A stretch of DNA of 64,000 nucleotides from assembly GCA_963735025.1 (NCBI GenBank), contig CAVTJG010000009.1, positions 1 through 64,000 on the forward strand, in the 5' to 3' direction. The notes below the pieces were generated by a model, which had not been told where the DNA came from, made no database searches, and worked only from the letters and a program-made list of their open reading frames with translations. Below, piece after piece: positions 25,835 through 35,006 of the stretch. This stretch comes from JAABRB01 sp963735025. Its GTDB lineage: Bacteria; Pseudomonadota; Gammaproteobacteria; Burkholderiales; SG8-39. Numbering within the stretch: position 1 is the stretch's first letter; each line of letters opens with the position of its first letter. A program made the position numbers and the translations under genes.

Positions 25835-27070
25835 ATGAGCGGCGGCCCACTGGCGGGAGTGAGAGTACTCGATCTCACGAGCATCATAATGGCGCCGTTC
25901 GCGACGCAGATCCTCGCCGGCCTCGGCGCCGACGTCGTCAAGGTCGAGTCACCGGAGGGCGATTACATGCGGCACGTGGGCCCCATGCGTCACCCGGGCA
26001 TGGGCCACATCTTCCTGCATGCGAATCGCGGCAAGCGCAGCATCGTGCTCGACATCAAGCAGCCGATGGCGCGCGATGCACTCGTGCGGATGGCAGCGAC
26101 CGCCGACGTCTTCATCACGAACGTGCGACCGCGGGCGATGCAGCGCCTGGGTCTCGACCACCCGGCGCTCGCGGCGCATAACGCGAGGCTGATCTACGTG
26201 AGCTGCACCGGGTTCGGACAGCGTGGTCCTTACGCTGCGAAGCCGGCCTATGACGATCTCATCCAGGGCGCCACGGCCATTCCATGGCTGATGCAGGCGT
26301 ACGGTGCGCCGGAACCCTGCTACACGCCAGTCACGCTGGCGGATCGTCTCACCGGCTTGCACGCCGCCTATGCCATCTCCGCAGCGCTCTATGCACGCGA
26401 AAAGTCGGGCGTCGGGCAGCTCGTGGAGGTGCCGATGTTCGAGGCCGTCGCACAATTCGTTCTGGGCGACCACATGGGCGGGCTCACGTTCGATCCGCCG
26501 CTCGGCGATGCCGGCTACGCCCGGCTGCTCACAGCGTACCGTCGGCCGTACGCGACCCGCGACGGCTATCTCTGCGCCCTGATGTACAACGACAAGCAGT
26601 GGAAGAGCTTCTTTGCCGCGATCGGCGACCCCGCGCGCTTCGTCAGCGATGCCCGTTTCACGACGCTTGCAAACCGAGCAGCGCACATTGCCGAGGTGTA
26701 TGCCCATGTTGCGGCCGTGATGCGCACGCGCACCACGGCCGAATGGCGCGCACTACTCGACGCAGCGGACATCCCGAACCAGCCAGTAAACTCGCCAGCC
26801 GAGCTCGCCAACGATCCGCATCTGCGAGTGAGCGGATTCATCGGCAACGAGGAGCATCCGACCGAGGGACACCTGCGCGTGATGGGCAACCCGACGTCGT
26901 GGACCGGCACGCCGCCCGGCCCAGTGACGCCCGCCCCGCTGCTCGGGGAGCACACTGTCGAGCTGCTGAGCGAAGCCGGCTTTTCCGAGCGCGACATCGA
27001 CGCGCTGCTGAAAACGGGTGCCGCCCAAACGACCGCAGCATCAGCACCAGACATTCGTGATCCGGGTTAG
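25835..27070 (+). CDS. CaiB/BaiF (family III) CoA transferase
   Basis: This 411-residue CoA transferase moves CoA between carboxylic acids via an aspartyl-CoA thioester. Typical blocks are LAGVRVLDLTSIIMAPFATQ, LGADVVKVESPEGDYMRHVG, the catalytic Asp in TLADRLTGLHAAYAI, and GQLVEVPMFEAVAQFVLGDH. It likely activates a branched-chain or methylated acid for the two acyl-CoA dehydrogenases that flank it. The substrate is not evident. The ATG at 25835 begins the family N-terminus. Only 3 bp separate it from the next gene. Confidence 0.92.
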   Translation: MSGGPLAGVRVLDLTSIIMAPFATQILAGLGADVVKVESPEGDYMRHVGPMRHPGMGHIFLHANRGKRSIVLDIKQPMARDALVRMAATADVFITNVRPRAMQRLGLDHPALAAHNARLIYVSCTGFGQRGPYAAKPAYDDLIQGATAIPWLMQAYGAPEPCYTPVTLADRLTGLHAAYAISAALYAREKSGVGQLVEVPMFEAVAQFVLGDHMGGLTFDPPLGDAGYARLLTAYRRPYATRDGYLCALMYNDKQWKSFFAAIGDPARFVSDARFTTLANRAAHIAEVYAHVAAVMRTRTTAEWRALLDAADIPNQPVNSPAELANDPHLRVSGFIGNEEHPTEGHLRVMGNPTSWTGTPPGPVTPAPLLGEHTVELLSEAGFSERDIDALLKTGAAQTTAASAPDIRDPG

Positions 27071-27073
27071 TGC

Positions 27074-28237
27074 GTGGATTTCTCGTTCACACCGGAGCAG
27101 GAGCAGATTCGCGACGCGATCGCGCGACTCTGCGCACCATTCGACGCGGACTACTGGCTCCGCAAGGATCGTGCGGGCGAGTTTCCGGCGGATTTTCACC
27201 GGACGATCGCGAGCGCCGGCTGGCTCGGCATCGCGATGCCCGAGGAAAATGGCGGCGCCGGACTGGGCATCGCCGAGGCCGCGCTGATGATGCAGACGAT
27301 CGCGGAATCGGGCGCGGGGTTCTCCGGCGCGTCCGCAGTGCACATGAACATCTTCGGCCTGCACCCCGCGGTCGTGTTCGGCACCGACGAGCAAAAGCGC
27401 CGCTGGCTGCCGCCGCTCATTGCCGGAGAGGATCGTGCGTGCTTTGCCGTGACCGAGCCGGATGCCGGTCTCAACACACGCCGACTGAAGACGCGCGCCG
27501 TGCGCGATGGAGATCACTACATCGTGTCCGGTCAGAAGATCTGGATCTCCACCGCGCAGGTCGCCAATAAGGTGCTGCTGCTCGCGCGCACCACGCCGAT
27601 CGAGGAAGCAAGCGGCGCTGCGGGACTTTCGCTCTTCTATACCGATCTCGATCGTAGGTTCGTCGAGGTGCGCGAGATCCACAAGATGGGGCGTGCAAGC
27701 GTCGACTCGAACCAGGTCTTCATCGACGGGCTGCGCGTGCCGGTCGCCGACCGCATCGGCGCAGAAGGTCGCGGATTCGATTGCATCCTGCACGGAATGA
27801 ATCCGGAGCGGATACTCGTTGCCGCCGAAGCGGTCGGAATGGGGCGCGCGGCGCTGGCGCGCGCGGCGTCCTACGCCAACGAGCGCATCGTGTTCGACCG
27901 CCCGATCGGACGGAACCAGGCGATTCAACATCCCCTCGCCAAGTGCTGGATGGAGCTCGAAGCGGCGAACCTGATGGCGTACAAGGCCGCGACTCTGTAC
28001 GACTCGGGCAAGCCATGCGGTGCCGAGGCCAACGCCGCCAAGTATCTGGCCGGGGAAGCCTGCTTCCGGGCATGCGAGACGGCGATCCTCACGCACGGCG
28101 GCATGGGCTATGCACAGGAATATCACGTCGAGCGGTATATGCGCGAGGCCTGGATCCCGCGCATCGCGCCGGTCAGCCCGCACCTCATCCTCTGTTTCAT
28201 CGCCGAGAAGGTGCTGGGGCTGCCCAAGTCGTACTGA
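27074..28237 (+). CDS. Acyl-CoA dehydrogenase (second in the cluster)
   Basis: This 387-residue FAD enzyme begins at a GTG with DFSFTPEQEQIRDAIARLCA. Flavin and substrate blocks are GEDRACFAVTEPDAGLNTRR and SGQKIWISTAQVANKVLLLA, followed by the C-terminal helical domain with YANERIVFDRPIGRNQAIQH and AILTHGGMGYAQEYHVERYM. It is clearly different from the dehydrogenase at 23312-24478, so the cluster can act on at least two acyl-CoA substrates. It is probably co-transcribed with the CoA transferase gene 3 bp upstream. Confidence 0.92.
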   Translation: MDFSFTPEQEQIRDAIARLCAPFDADYWLRKDRAGEFPADFHRTIASAGWLGIAMPEENGGAGLGIAEAALMMQTIAESGAGFSGASAVHMNIFGLHPAVVFGTDEQKRRWLPPLIAGEDRACFAVTEPDAGLNTRRLKTRAVRDGDHYIVSGQKIWISTAQVANKVLLLARTTPIEEASGAAGLSLFYTDLDRRFVEVREIHKMGRASVDSNQVFIDGLRVPVADRIGAEGRGFDCILHGMNPERILVAAEAVGMGRAALARAASYANERIVFDRPIGRNQAIQHPLAKCWMELEAANLMAYKAATLYDSGKPCGAEANAAKYLAGEACFRACETAILTHGGMGYAQEYHVERYMREAWIPRIAPVSPHLILCFIAEKVLGLPKSY

Positions 28238-28354
28238 GCCCGACCGCCCGGATATAGGCCGTGCAGCGGGGACGATCCCCGCACGGGCTTATTCCACTAT
28301 CATTGCGCGTTGCCCTTCGAAAGTCCCGCCGGGCGCGGCGCAACTGTTCCCAAG

Positions 28355-29164
28355 ATGGCATACGGTACCCTCGAGATCGAAGTGCGTGACGGCATCGGCC
28401 GCGTCTGGCTGAACCGACCCGCGGTACGCAACGCATTCAACGACACGGCGATAGCCGAGCTGACTCAGGCGTTCTCCGAGCTGGGTGGCGACCCCGCAAC
28501 CCGGGTCGTCGTGCTCGGCGGCCGTGGCAGCGCATTCAGCGCGGGTGGCGACCTCAACTGGATGCAGAAGATGGCCGGCTACTCCTTCGACGAGAACTAC
28601 GCCGACGCCCTCGTGCTGGCCGACATGCTCCATACGATCGCGACGCTGCCCAAGCCCACGATTGCGCGCGTGCACGGCCCAGCGTACGCCGGTGGCATGG
28701 GCCTCGTTGCAGCGTGCGACATCGCCGTGGCCGCCGACGAGGCGGAGTTCTGCCTCTCCGAGGTGAAACTCGGACTCGTGCCCGCAACGATCAGCCCCTA
28801 CGTGCTCGCCGCGATGGGTAAACGCGCCGCGCATCGGTATTTCCTGACCGCCGAGCGCTTTTCCGCCGCGGAGGCGCACCGCATCGGGTTCGTGCACGTG
28901 CTCGCGTCGGCAGGCGGAATCGATGACGCAGTGGCGGGCATCTGCCGCGAGCTCCTCGCAGGCGGGCCCGCAGCCCACGCGGCTACCAAGGAGCTCATTC
29001 GCGACGTGGCAGGTGCGCCGTTGGCACCCGAGTTGCGCGCCGATACCGCTCGGCGGATTGCGACCGCGCGCGCGACCGACGAAGGGCGCGAGGGCGTGCG
29101 CGCGTTCCTCGAGAAGCGCCGCCCGGCCTGGCTTCCCAAGAAGGGCCCATCGCAACAAGCGTAA
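28355..29164 (+). CDS. Enoyl-CoA hydratase/crotonase (methylglutaconyl-CoA hydratase-like)
   Basis: This 269-residue crotonase has the oxyanion-hole texts GRGSAFSAGGDLNWMQKMAG and RVHGPAYAGGMGLVAACDIA and the catalytic Glu in FCLSEVKLGLVPATISPYV. The combination GDLNWM plus SEVKLGLVPATISPYV is characteristic of methylglutaconyl-CoA hydratases of leucine degradation. It lies directly upstream of the MCC alpha gene (5 bp) and before HMG-CoA lyase, matching reaction order. A TATCAT box about 53 bp before the ATG (28297-28302) may be part of a promoter. Confidence 0.9.
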   Translation: MAYGTLEIEVRDGIGRVWLNRPAVRNAFNDTAIAELTQAFSELGGDPATRVVVLGGRGSAFSAGGDLNWMQKMAGYSFDENYADALVLADMLHTIATLPKPTIARVHGPAYAGGMGLVAACDIAVAADEAEFCLSEVKLGLVPATISPYVLAAMGKRAAHRYFLTAERFSAAEAHRIGFVHVLASAGGIDDAVAGICRELLAGGPAAHAATKELIRDVAGAPLAPELRADTARRIATARATDEGREGVRAFLEKRRPAWLPKKGPSQQA

Positions 29165-29169
29165 CCCCG

Positions 29170-31170
29170 ATGTTCAGCAAGATCCTCATTGCCAATCGCG
29201 GCGAGATAGCATGCCGGGTCATCCGCACCGCGCGGCGCATGGGTCTGCATACCGTGGCGGTGTATTCGGAGGCCGACGCACACGCCCTGCATGTCGCATC
29301 CGCCGACGAAGCGCTCTGCATCGGCCCGGCACCGGCGAAAGAGAGCTATCTGCGCGGAGACGCGATCCTCGCGGCGGCCAAACAATCGGGTGCGCAGGCG
29401 ATCCACCCAGGCTACGGATTTCTCTCCGAAAGCGAGGCGTTCGCCGAAGCCTGCGAGAACGCGGGGATCGTATTCATCGGCCCCCCCGCGGCAGCGATTC
29501 GCGCCATGGGCTCGAAGAGCGCCGCGAAGGCGATCATGCAAAAGGCGAAGGTGCCTCTGGTGCCCGGCTATCATGGCGACAGGCAGGACCCGGAATTCCT
29601 GCAGAGCCAGGCCGACAAGATCGGCTATCCGATCCTCATCAAGGCTTCGGCGGGCGGCGGCGGCAAGGGTATGCGGATCGTGGAGCGGACGGGAGATTTC
29701 GCCGCCGCGCTCGGCTCGTGCAAGCGCGAAGCGGCATCCGCCTTCGGCGACGACAAGGTGCTTCTCGAGCGTTACCTGCGCCGGCCGCGACATATCGAGA
29801 TCCAGGTGTTCGCCGATCGGCACGGCCATTGCGTGCATCTTTTCGAGCGCGACTGCTCGGTGCAGCGCCGGCATCAAAAGGTGCTCGAGGAGGCGCCTGC
29901 CCCCGGGCTCGGCGCGGAGCGGCGTGGGGAAATGGGCGCCGCTGCGGTCGCCGCGGCGAAGGCGATCGGGTACGTGGGAGCCGGAACGGTCGAGTTCATC
30001 GCAGACCCGTCCGGCAACTTTCATTTCATGGAAATGAACACCCGCCTGCAGGTCGAGCACCCCGTCACGGAGATGATCACCGGGCAGGATCTGGTCGAAT
30101 GGCAGATCCGTGTGGCGGCAGGTGAAGCACTCCCGGTCGCGCAGGATGCGCTCGAGATCGACGGTCACGCCTTGGAGGCGCGCATCTACGCCGAGGATCC
30201 CGAGCACGATTTCCTGCCGGCGACCGGGACCATCGAGCATCTTGCGACGCCCGCTCCGAACCGGCACGTGCGCATCGATACCGGCGTGCGCTCGGGCGAC
30301 ACCATCAGCCCGCACTACGACCCGATGATCGCCAAGTTGATCGTGTGGGGCCCCGACAGGGCGAGTGCGCTTGCGCGAATGCACGTGGCGCTGGGCGAGT
30401 TCGAGATCGTGGGACTCACCACCAACGTGACGTTTCTCGCTCGGCTGGTCGCGAGCGAGGCCTTTGCGAACGCCGAGCTGGATACCGGACTGATCGAGCG
30501 CAATCACGCGACGCTTTTTCCACCCACGCCAGCGGCGAGCGACGAGGTGCTCGCGATCGCGACTCTCGACGAGTTGTTGCGGCTGGAATCGGCGGCCCGC
30601 GAGCATGCCGTCGCATCCTCCGATCCCCACTCGCCGTGGGGCGAGTGCGACGGATGGCGCCTGAACGAGGACAATCACCACGTCTTTATCTTTCGGGAAG
30701 GGGAACGTCGGTCCGCGGTGACCGTCCACTACCGCCGCGGCCTGTTCGAGCTCGAGCTGCCGCACGGTCGGCGCAACGTCTCGGGAGAGCGGTCCGGCGA
30801 AACACTACGTGTCTGGCTGGATGACCGCTCGGTCGCGGCGCGGGTAGTGCGCAGCGGACGTACGATCGATATATTTCAGGGAGCGGAACGACATACGCTC
30901 GAGATTCACGATCCGGGTCTGCATGAGCTCGACGCGGGCGGTGGCGGGGGCGGGCTCGCCGCGCCGATGCCGGGCAAGATCGTCGCCGTGCTGGTCGAGA
31001 CCGGGGCAACGGTCGAAAAGGGAACGCCACTGCTGATTCTCGAGGCAATGAAGATGGAGCACACCATCAAGGCACCCGCTGGCGGGACGGTCAAGGAGCT
31101 GCTCTACCGGGTCGGCGAGCAAGTCGAGGAAGGCGCCGAGCTGCTCGCTTTCGAACGGAGCAAGGAATGA
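29170..31170 (+). CDS. 3-methylcrotonyl-CoA carboxylase alpha subunit (biotin carboxylase/BCCP)
   Basis: This 666-residue protein holds an N-terminal biotin carboxylase: FSKILIANRGEIACRVIRTA, IHPGYGFLSESEAFAEACEN, the ATP-grasp glycine loop KASAGGGGKGMRIVE, and FMEMNTRLQVEHPVTEMITG. A linker domain precedes the C-terminal biotinyl domain with LEAMKMEHTIKAPAGG, in which Lys628 carries biotin. It carboxylates biotin with bicarbonate and ATP for the beta subunit at 20626-22233. Subunit genes are 7 kb apart with five genes between, unlike the compact liu operon. Its stop overlaps the HMG-CoA lyase start (ATGA). Confidence 0.94.
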   Translation: MFSKILIANRGEIACRVIRTARRMGLHTVAVYSEADAHALHVASADEALCIGPAPAKESYLRGDAILAAAKQSGAQAIHPGYGFLSESEAFAEACENAGIVFIGPPAAAIRAMGSKSAAKAIMQKAKVPLVPGYHGDRQDPEFLQSQADKIGYPILIKASAGGGGKGMRIVERTGDFAAALGSCKREAASAFGDDKVLLERYLRRPRHIEIQVFADRHGHCVHLFERDCSVQRRHQKVLEEAPAPGLGAERRGEMGAAAVAAAKAIGYVGAGTVEFIADPSGNFHFMEMNTRLQVEHPVTEMITGQDLVEWQIRVAAGEALPVAQDALEIDGHALEARIYAEDPEHDFLPATGTIEHLATPAPNRHVRIDTGVRSGDTISPHYDPMIAKLIVWGPDRASALARMHVALGEFEIVGLTTNVTFLARLVASEAFANAELDTGLIERNHATLFPPTPAASDEVLAIATLDELLRLESAAREHAVASSDPHSPWGECDGWRLNEDNHHVFIFREGERRSAVTVHYRRGLFELELPHGRRNVSGERSGETLRVWLDDRSVAARVVRSGRTIDIFQGAERHTLEIHDPGLHELDAGGGGGGLAAPMPGKIVAVLVETGATVEKGTPLLILEAMKMEHTIKAPAGGTVKELLYRVGEQVEEGAELLAFERSKE

Positions 31171-32077
31171 ACGGACTGCCGAGACAGGTCAGGATCGTCG
31201 ACGTCGGACCGCGCGACGGTCTGCAGAACGAGCCGAAGTCGGTGCCGACCGCGGTGAAGATCGAGCTCATCGAGCGCCTCGCCGAGGCCGGCATTCCGGC
31301 GGTGGAGGCGACCGCGTTCGTGTCTCCGAAATGGGTGCCGCAGATGGCCGACGGCACCGATGTGATGCGGGGGCTCGCGCGCAAGCCCGGCGTCAGCTAC
31401 CCGGTGCTGGTCCCGAACATGCAAGGATTCGAGGCGGCGATGGCTGCGGGCGCGGACGAGATCGCGGTGTTCGGCGCCGCCTCCGAGACGTTCAGCCAGA
31501 AGAACATCAACTGCTCGATCATCGAGAGCCTCGACCGATTCGCCCCGGTGATCGAAGCGGCAAAGGAGCGGGGGGTCAGGGTGCGCGGCTACATCTCGTG
31601 TGTCGCCGGCTGCCCGTACGAAGGCGAAGTGAAACCGAAAGTCGTGGCCGAGGTGGCGCGCCGGCTCTTCGGCATGGGCTGCTACGAGATCTCGCTCGGC
31701 GACACGATCGGCGTGGGCACGCCCGGAAAGGTGCGCAAGCATGATCGAGGCGGTCGCGCGCGACGTGCCGCTCAAGAAGATAGCGGTGCACTTTCACGAT
31801 ACCTACGGCCAGGCGCTCGCGAACATCTACGCGGCGCTGGAAAAGGGCGATGAACGTGGTCGACAGCTCGGTCGCCGGTCTCGGCGGGTGCCCGTATGCG
31901 AAGGGCGCGTCGGGCAACGTCGCCACCGAAGACGTGGTCTACATGCTGGATGGGCTCGAAATCGAAACCGGCGTGGACCTGGAGCAGGTCTTCGAGACGG
32001 GGCGCTTCATTTGCGGGGAGCTCGGGCGCGAGTCCGCGTCGAAGGTCCACAAGGCGCTCGCCGCAAAGCGGAAGTGA
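31167..32077 (+). CDS. Hydroxymethylglutaryl-CoA lyase, two frameshifts
   Basis: The enzyme splits HMG-CoA into acetoacetate and acetyl-CoA, the last step of leucine degradation. The TIM-barrel text is clear: VRIVDVGPRDGLQNEPKSVP, EATAFVSPKWVPQMADG, SCVAGCPYEGEVKPKVVAEV. The frame changes near 31735, continues with KKIAVHFHDTYGQALANIYA, and changes again near 31850 to give VDSSVAGLGGCPYAKGASGN, which holds the active-site Cys loop. The reconstructed length of about 302 residues is normal. Since every catalytic block survives, the indels are probably sequence errors. It starts within the MCC alpha stop codon. Confidence 0.9.
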
Positions 32078-32207
32078 GCCGCTCGGCGGAGCGAAGGTGA
32101 GGGGATTTTTCTCGCTTCCCGTGCGCGATGAGGGGGTGGCCGCACCGCAGGCGGGTTGGTTAAGCTCACACGATGAAGCATGATTTGTGAAGCACGATTT
32201 GCGATTC

Positions 32208-32402
32208 ATGGCTGATGTACCCGTCCATTCCCCCTGCATCAACGTGTGCCAGGTGGACACCGAGCGCGGTTGGTGCACTGGGTGTCTGCGAACACTCGAA
32301 GAAATCGCGCTCTGGTCGCAGTCGAGCGACGACGAGAAGCGCGCGGTGCTCGCCCGCCTGGCGTCGCGACGGCAGTCAATTCACGGACCCGGTCCCCGCT
32401 GA
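32208..32402 (+). CDS. DUF1289 small Cys-rich protein
   Basis: This 64-residue protein has the DUF1289 pattern SPCINVCQVDTERGWCTGCL followed by RTLEEIALW and a helical C-terminus. Four conserved cysteines suggest a bound metal or iron-sulfur cluster; the function is not established. The ATG at 32208 gives the usual length, while an in-frame GTG at 32187 would add seven residues. Upstream, 32174-32199 holds a short imperfect direct repeat (gaagcatgattt / gaagcacgattt). The gene is 3 bp before the TfpX/TfpZ-like gene. Confidence 0.85.
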   Translation: MADVPVHSPCINVCQVDTERGWCTGCLRTLEEIALWSQSSDDEKRAVLARLASRRQSIHGPGPR

Positions 32403-32405
32403 GCC

Positions 32406-33179
32406 ATGTGGAGCCGATCGCTACTCGCCACCAAGGGCAAGGCGTTCCTGATTCACGTCGCGGTGAGCGCGGCGGTTTTCGCCACGGTCATCTTCGTCGT
32501 CCTGGCACTCTGGTTCCCGGAGCCGTACTTCCGCATCGATGGCGGACTCGCCATGATCGCACTGGCTGCCGGCGTCGATCTCGTGGTCGGCCCGCTGATC
32601 ACGTTCCTCGTCTACCGGCCGAATCGCCGCGACAACCTGATCAATTTCGTGGTGATCGCATTCATGCAAGCCGCGGCCTTGACGTGGGGCGTCCACATCC
32701 TGTACTCGCAGCGGCCGCTCTTCGCCGCGTACATAGGTGGCCCGGTCAAGGCGTTTTTCCCGGTCACCGAAGCCCTGATTCAAGCTGCTCCGCCATCCGC
32801 CGATCTGCGTGCGCAATTGAAAGGCAGTCCGCCCCTCGTGTTCATTCCCCTCTCATCGGATCCCGAAAAGGCGCGCGGAATGCTCATGTCCGCGCTGTTG
32901 GGCGGACCGAGCCTGCTGTCGTCGACCCACCTGTGGCGGCCCATCGAAGGTCGCGCCCTTGAAACGATCGTGGTCGAGGCGCGCGACCGTGCGGCATTGC
33001 AGACGCTCGATCCGAACGCCGGCCGTCTGATCGACGAGTTTCTGGCCGAGCAGGGCGCCCGGTTCGAGGATTTCGCGTTCGTGCCCCTCCAAGGGCGCTA
33101 CGAGAGCGCATTGCTCGCCTTGCGCAGGACGGACGGCACGGTTGCGGGTGCCGTCTACGCGAACGCCCGCATCCAATGA
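32406..33179 (+). CDS. TfpX/TfpZ-type type IV pilin accessory protein
   Basis: This 257-residue inner-membrane protein has three or four N-terminal helices. It shows the family texts LWFPEPYFRIDGGLAMIALA, AAGVDLVVGPLITFLVYRPN and FMQAAALTWGVHILYSQRPL, then a periplasmic C-terminal domain of about 150 residues (EALIQAAPPSADLRAQLKGS onward). Relatives stabilise or modify specific type IV pilins and are usually encoded beside a pilin gene; none is visible here. It is tightly spaced with DUF1289 upstream and the MBL-fold hydrolase 1 bp downstream. Confidence 0.82.
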   Translation: MWSRSLLATKGKAFLIHVAVSAAVFATVIFVVLALWFPEPYFRIDGGLAMIALAAGVDLVVGPLITFLVYRPNRRDNLINFVVIAFMQAAALTWGVHILYSQRPLFAAYIGGPVKAFFPVTEALIQAAPPSADLRAQLKGSPPLVFIPLSSDPEKARGMLMSALLGGPSLLSSTHLWRPIEGRALETIVVEARDRAALQTLDPNAGRLIDEFLAEQGARFEDFAFVPLQGRYESALLALRRTDGTVAGAVYANARIQ

Positions 33180-33180
33180 C

Positions 33181-34110
33181 ATGTTGCGTGGGGGAGTGCT
33201 TCCCGAGACGATCAAGGTCCTCGAGCGTGGCTGGCTGTCGGCGAACAACATCCTGCTGAAAGGCGCCAACGGCACCGCGCTCGTCGACAGCGGTTACGTG
33301 ACGCATGTGCCGCAGACTATTGCGTTGGTGAAGCATGTGCTTGCGGGAGCGCCACTGACGCACCTTCTCAACACGCACTGCCATTCCGACCACATGGGCG
33401 GAAACGCGGCGCTCCAACGCGAGTATGCGTGCCGCACCAGCCTGCCCGCCGGTGAAGCGCCGCTCATCGAGCGCTGGGACGAGGAGACACTGCTTCTCTC
33501 ATACGCGGATCAGCGCGCCGAACGTTTTCGCATCGATGACACGTTTGCGCCAGGTGACGTACTGCGGCTGGGCGATCTCGACTGGCAGGTGCTCGCGGCG
33601 CCGGGTCACGACCCACACGCGACGATGCTTTATTCGCCGGACGAACGCATCCTGATTTCCGGCGACGCCCTGTGGGAGAACGGCTTCGGCGTGCTCTTTC
33701 CTCATCTGACTGGCCGCACGACGACCTTCGCCGAGACGCATCAGACGCTCGAAGCGATCTCGCGGCTCGATGTGTCTATCGTCATACCGGGGCACGGCCG
33801 GATATTCACCGGCGTGGACGTCGCGCTGGAGCGCGCCTTCTCGCGATTGCGGGGATACGAAGAGGACGTCGGCCGCCTGGCCCGGCATTGCGCAAAGGCC
33901 CTGCTGATGTTCACGCTCCTCGATCGGCGCAGCATGCCGCTCGCGCGCCTCAAGGACTACGTCGACGAAGTTCCGATTCTGCGCGATCTCAATCGGCGCT
34001 TCTTCAACTGGACGGCCGAGCACTACGCAACCTGGCTCGTCGAGGAACTCGAGCGTGCCCGAGCAGTGAAGCGGGTAGACGGCACGATCGTGCCACTCGT
34101 AAAAGCATGA
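33181..34110 (+). CDS. Metallo-beta-lactamase-fold hydrolase
   Basis: This 309-residue protein has the zinc-binding HxHxDH motif in LLNTHCHSDHMGGNAAL, further ligands in APGHDPHATMLY and ISGDALWENGFG, and the last His in VIPGHGRIFTGV. An alpha-helical C-terminal part (LARHCAKALLMFTLLDRRSM and RRFFNWTAEHYATWLVEELE) resembles the winged-helix-like end of LACTB2 and glyoxalase II relatives. It probably hydrolyses a thioester or phosphoester; no substrate can be named. The ATG at 33181 starts 1 bp after the previous stop. Its stop overlaps the methyltransferase start (ATGA). Confidence 0.9.
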   Translation: MLRGGVLPETIKVLERGWLSANNILLKGANGTALVDSGYVTHVPQTIALVKHVLAGAPLTHLLNTHCHSDHMGGNAALQREYACRTSLPAGEAPLIERWDEETLLLSYADQRAERFRIDDTFAPGDVLRLGDLDWQVLAAPGHDPHATMLYSPDERILISGDALWENGFGVLFPHLTGRTTTFAETHQTLEAISRLDVSIVIPGHGRIFTGVDVALERAFSRLRGYEEDVGRLARHCAKALLMFTLLDRRSMPLARLKDYVDEVPILRDLNRRFFNWTAEHYATWLVEELERARAVKRVDGTIVPLVKA

Positions 34111-35006
34111 ACGCTCTTCCTGGATCGGAAGAAGCCGCCGTTGGAAGCGACCGGTCCGCGGCGCGCTTTATTCAGCAATGTCCGATCGGGTGCGGCGCGC
34201 CGCTCGCCGATTCGCCGATCGTCCTGCCCGAGGGACCGCTGCTGCGTTGCACCGCGTGCGGACAGCTCGTGAGTCAATGCAGCGAGGATGCGTACCGCGT
34301 GGCCCTGGAGAAATGGGACACCGCTGCGGGTACGCGACCTGATGCACGTTCGACACGGCGCCATGCAAGCGTCAGCAAGCGGCGCCTCGCGACGCTGATG
34401 GCGATGCTTGGCCCCCAGGAGTCCCCGGCCAGGCTGCTTGACGTTGGTTGCTCGAGCGGTGCGCTACTGCTTGTTGCGCGCGAGATGGGGTTTGATCCCG
34501 AAGGCGTGGAAATCGCGCCGGAAGCCGGCGATGCCGCACGGCTTGCGGGGTTCCGCGTGCACACTGGACTGCTCGAGGAGGGCGGCTATGCGGACGCGAC
34601 CTTCGACGCGATTACGCTCGTCGAGCTTCTCGAGCATCTTCGCGAACCGCGCGCCTTGCTCGCCGAGTGCCGACGAATCCTGCGGCCAGGAGGCGTCATG
34701 ATGGCCACCACGCCGAACGGCGCCAGCTGGACTGCCGCCGTGATGGGCGCACGCTGGGACGTGTTCAGCTTGATCGGCATGGGGGGGCACGTGAGCTTCT
34801 TCAACCCCGGATCGCTGCGGCTGCTCGCCGAACGCACGGGTTTCGAAGTGTCCAGGCTCGAGACGCGCCAGGTGCGCCTTGCAGAGAAAGGCCAGGTGCC
34901 GAGCGCGGTGTACCGGGCCGCGAAGCTTGTCGCGAGCGCGCTCGACGTGCCATCGCGCCTGGCCGGAGCCGGACACAACCTCACGCTCTACGCGCGACGC
35001 CGCTAG
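34107..35006 (+). CDS. Class I SAM methyltransferase with N-terminal zinc ribbon
   Basis: This 299-residue protein has an N-terminal zinc-ribbon-like segment with cysteines in QQCPIGCGAPL and LRCTACGQLV, then a Rossmann methyltransferase: RLLDVGCSSGALLLVAREMG (motif I), ITLVELLEHLREPRALLAEC and RRILRPGGVMMATTPNGASW. This combination is usual in methyltransferases of polysaccharide or sugar modification clusters, but the substrate is unknown. The ATG at 34107 lies in the stop of the MBL gene. Its stop overlaps that of the convergent crotonase gene at a CTAG palindrome (35003-35006). Confidence 0.88.
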   Translation: MNALPGSEEAAVGSDRSAARFIQQCPIGCGAPLADSPIVLPEGPLLRCTACGQLVSQCSEDAYRVALEKWDTAAGTRPDARSTRRHASVSKRRLATLMAMLGPQESPARLLDVGCSSGALLLVAREMGFDPEGVEIAPEAGDAARLAGFRVHTGLLEEGGYADATFDAITLVELLEHLREPRALLAECRRILRPGGVMMATTPNGASWTAAVMGARWDVFSLIGMGGHVSFFNPGSLRLLAERTGFEVSRLETRQVRLAEKGQVPSAVYRAAKLVASALDVPSRLAGAGHNLTLYARRR

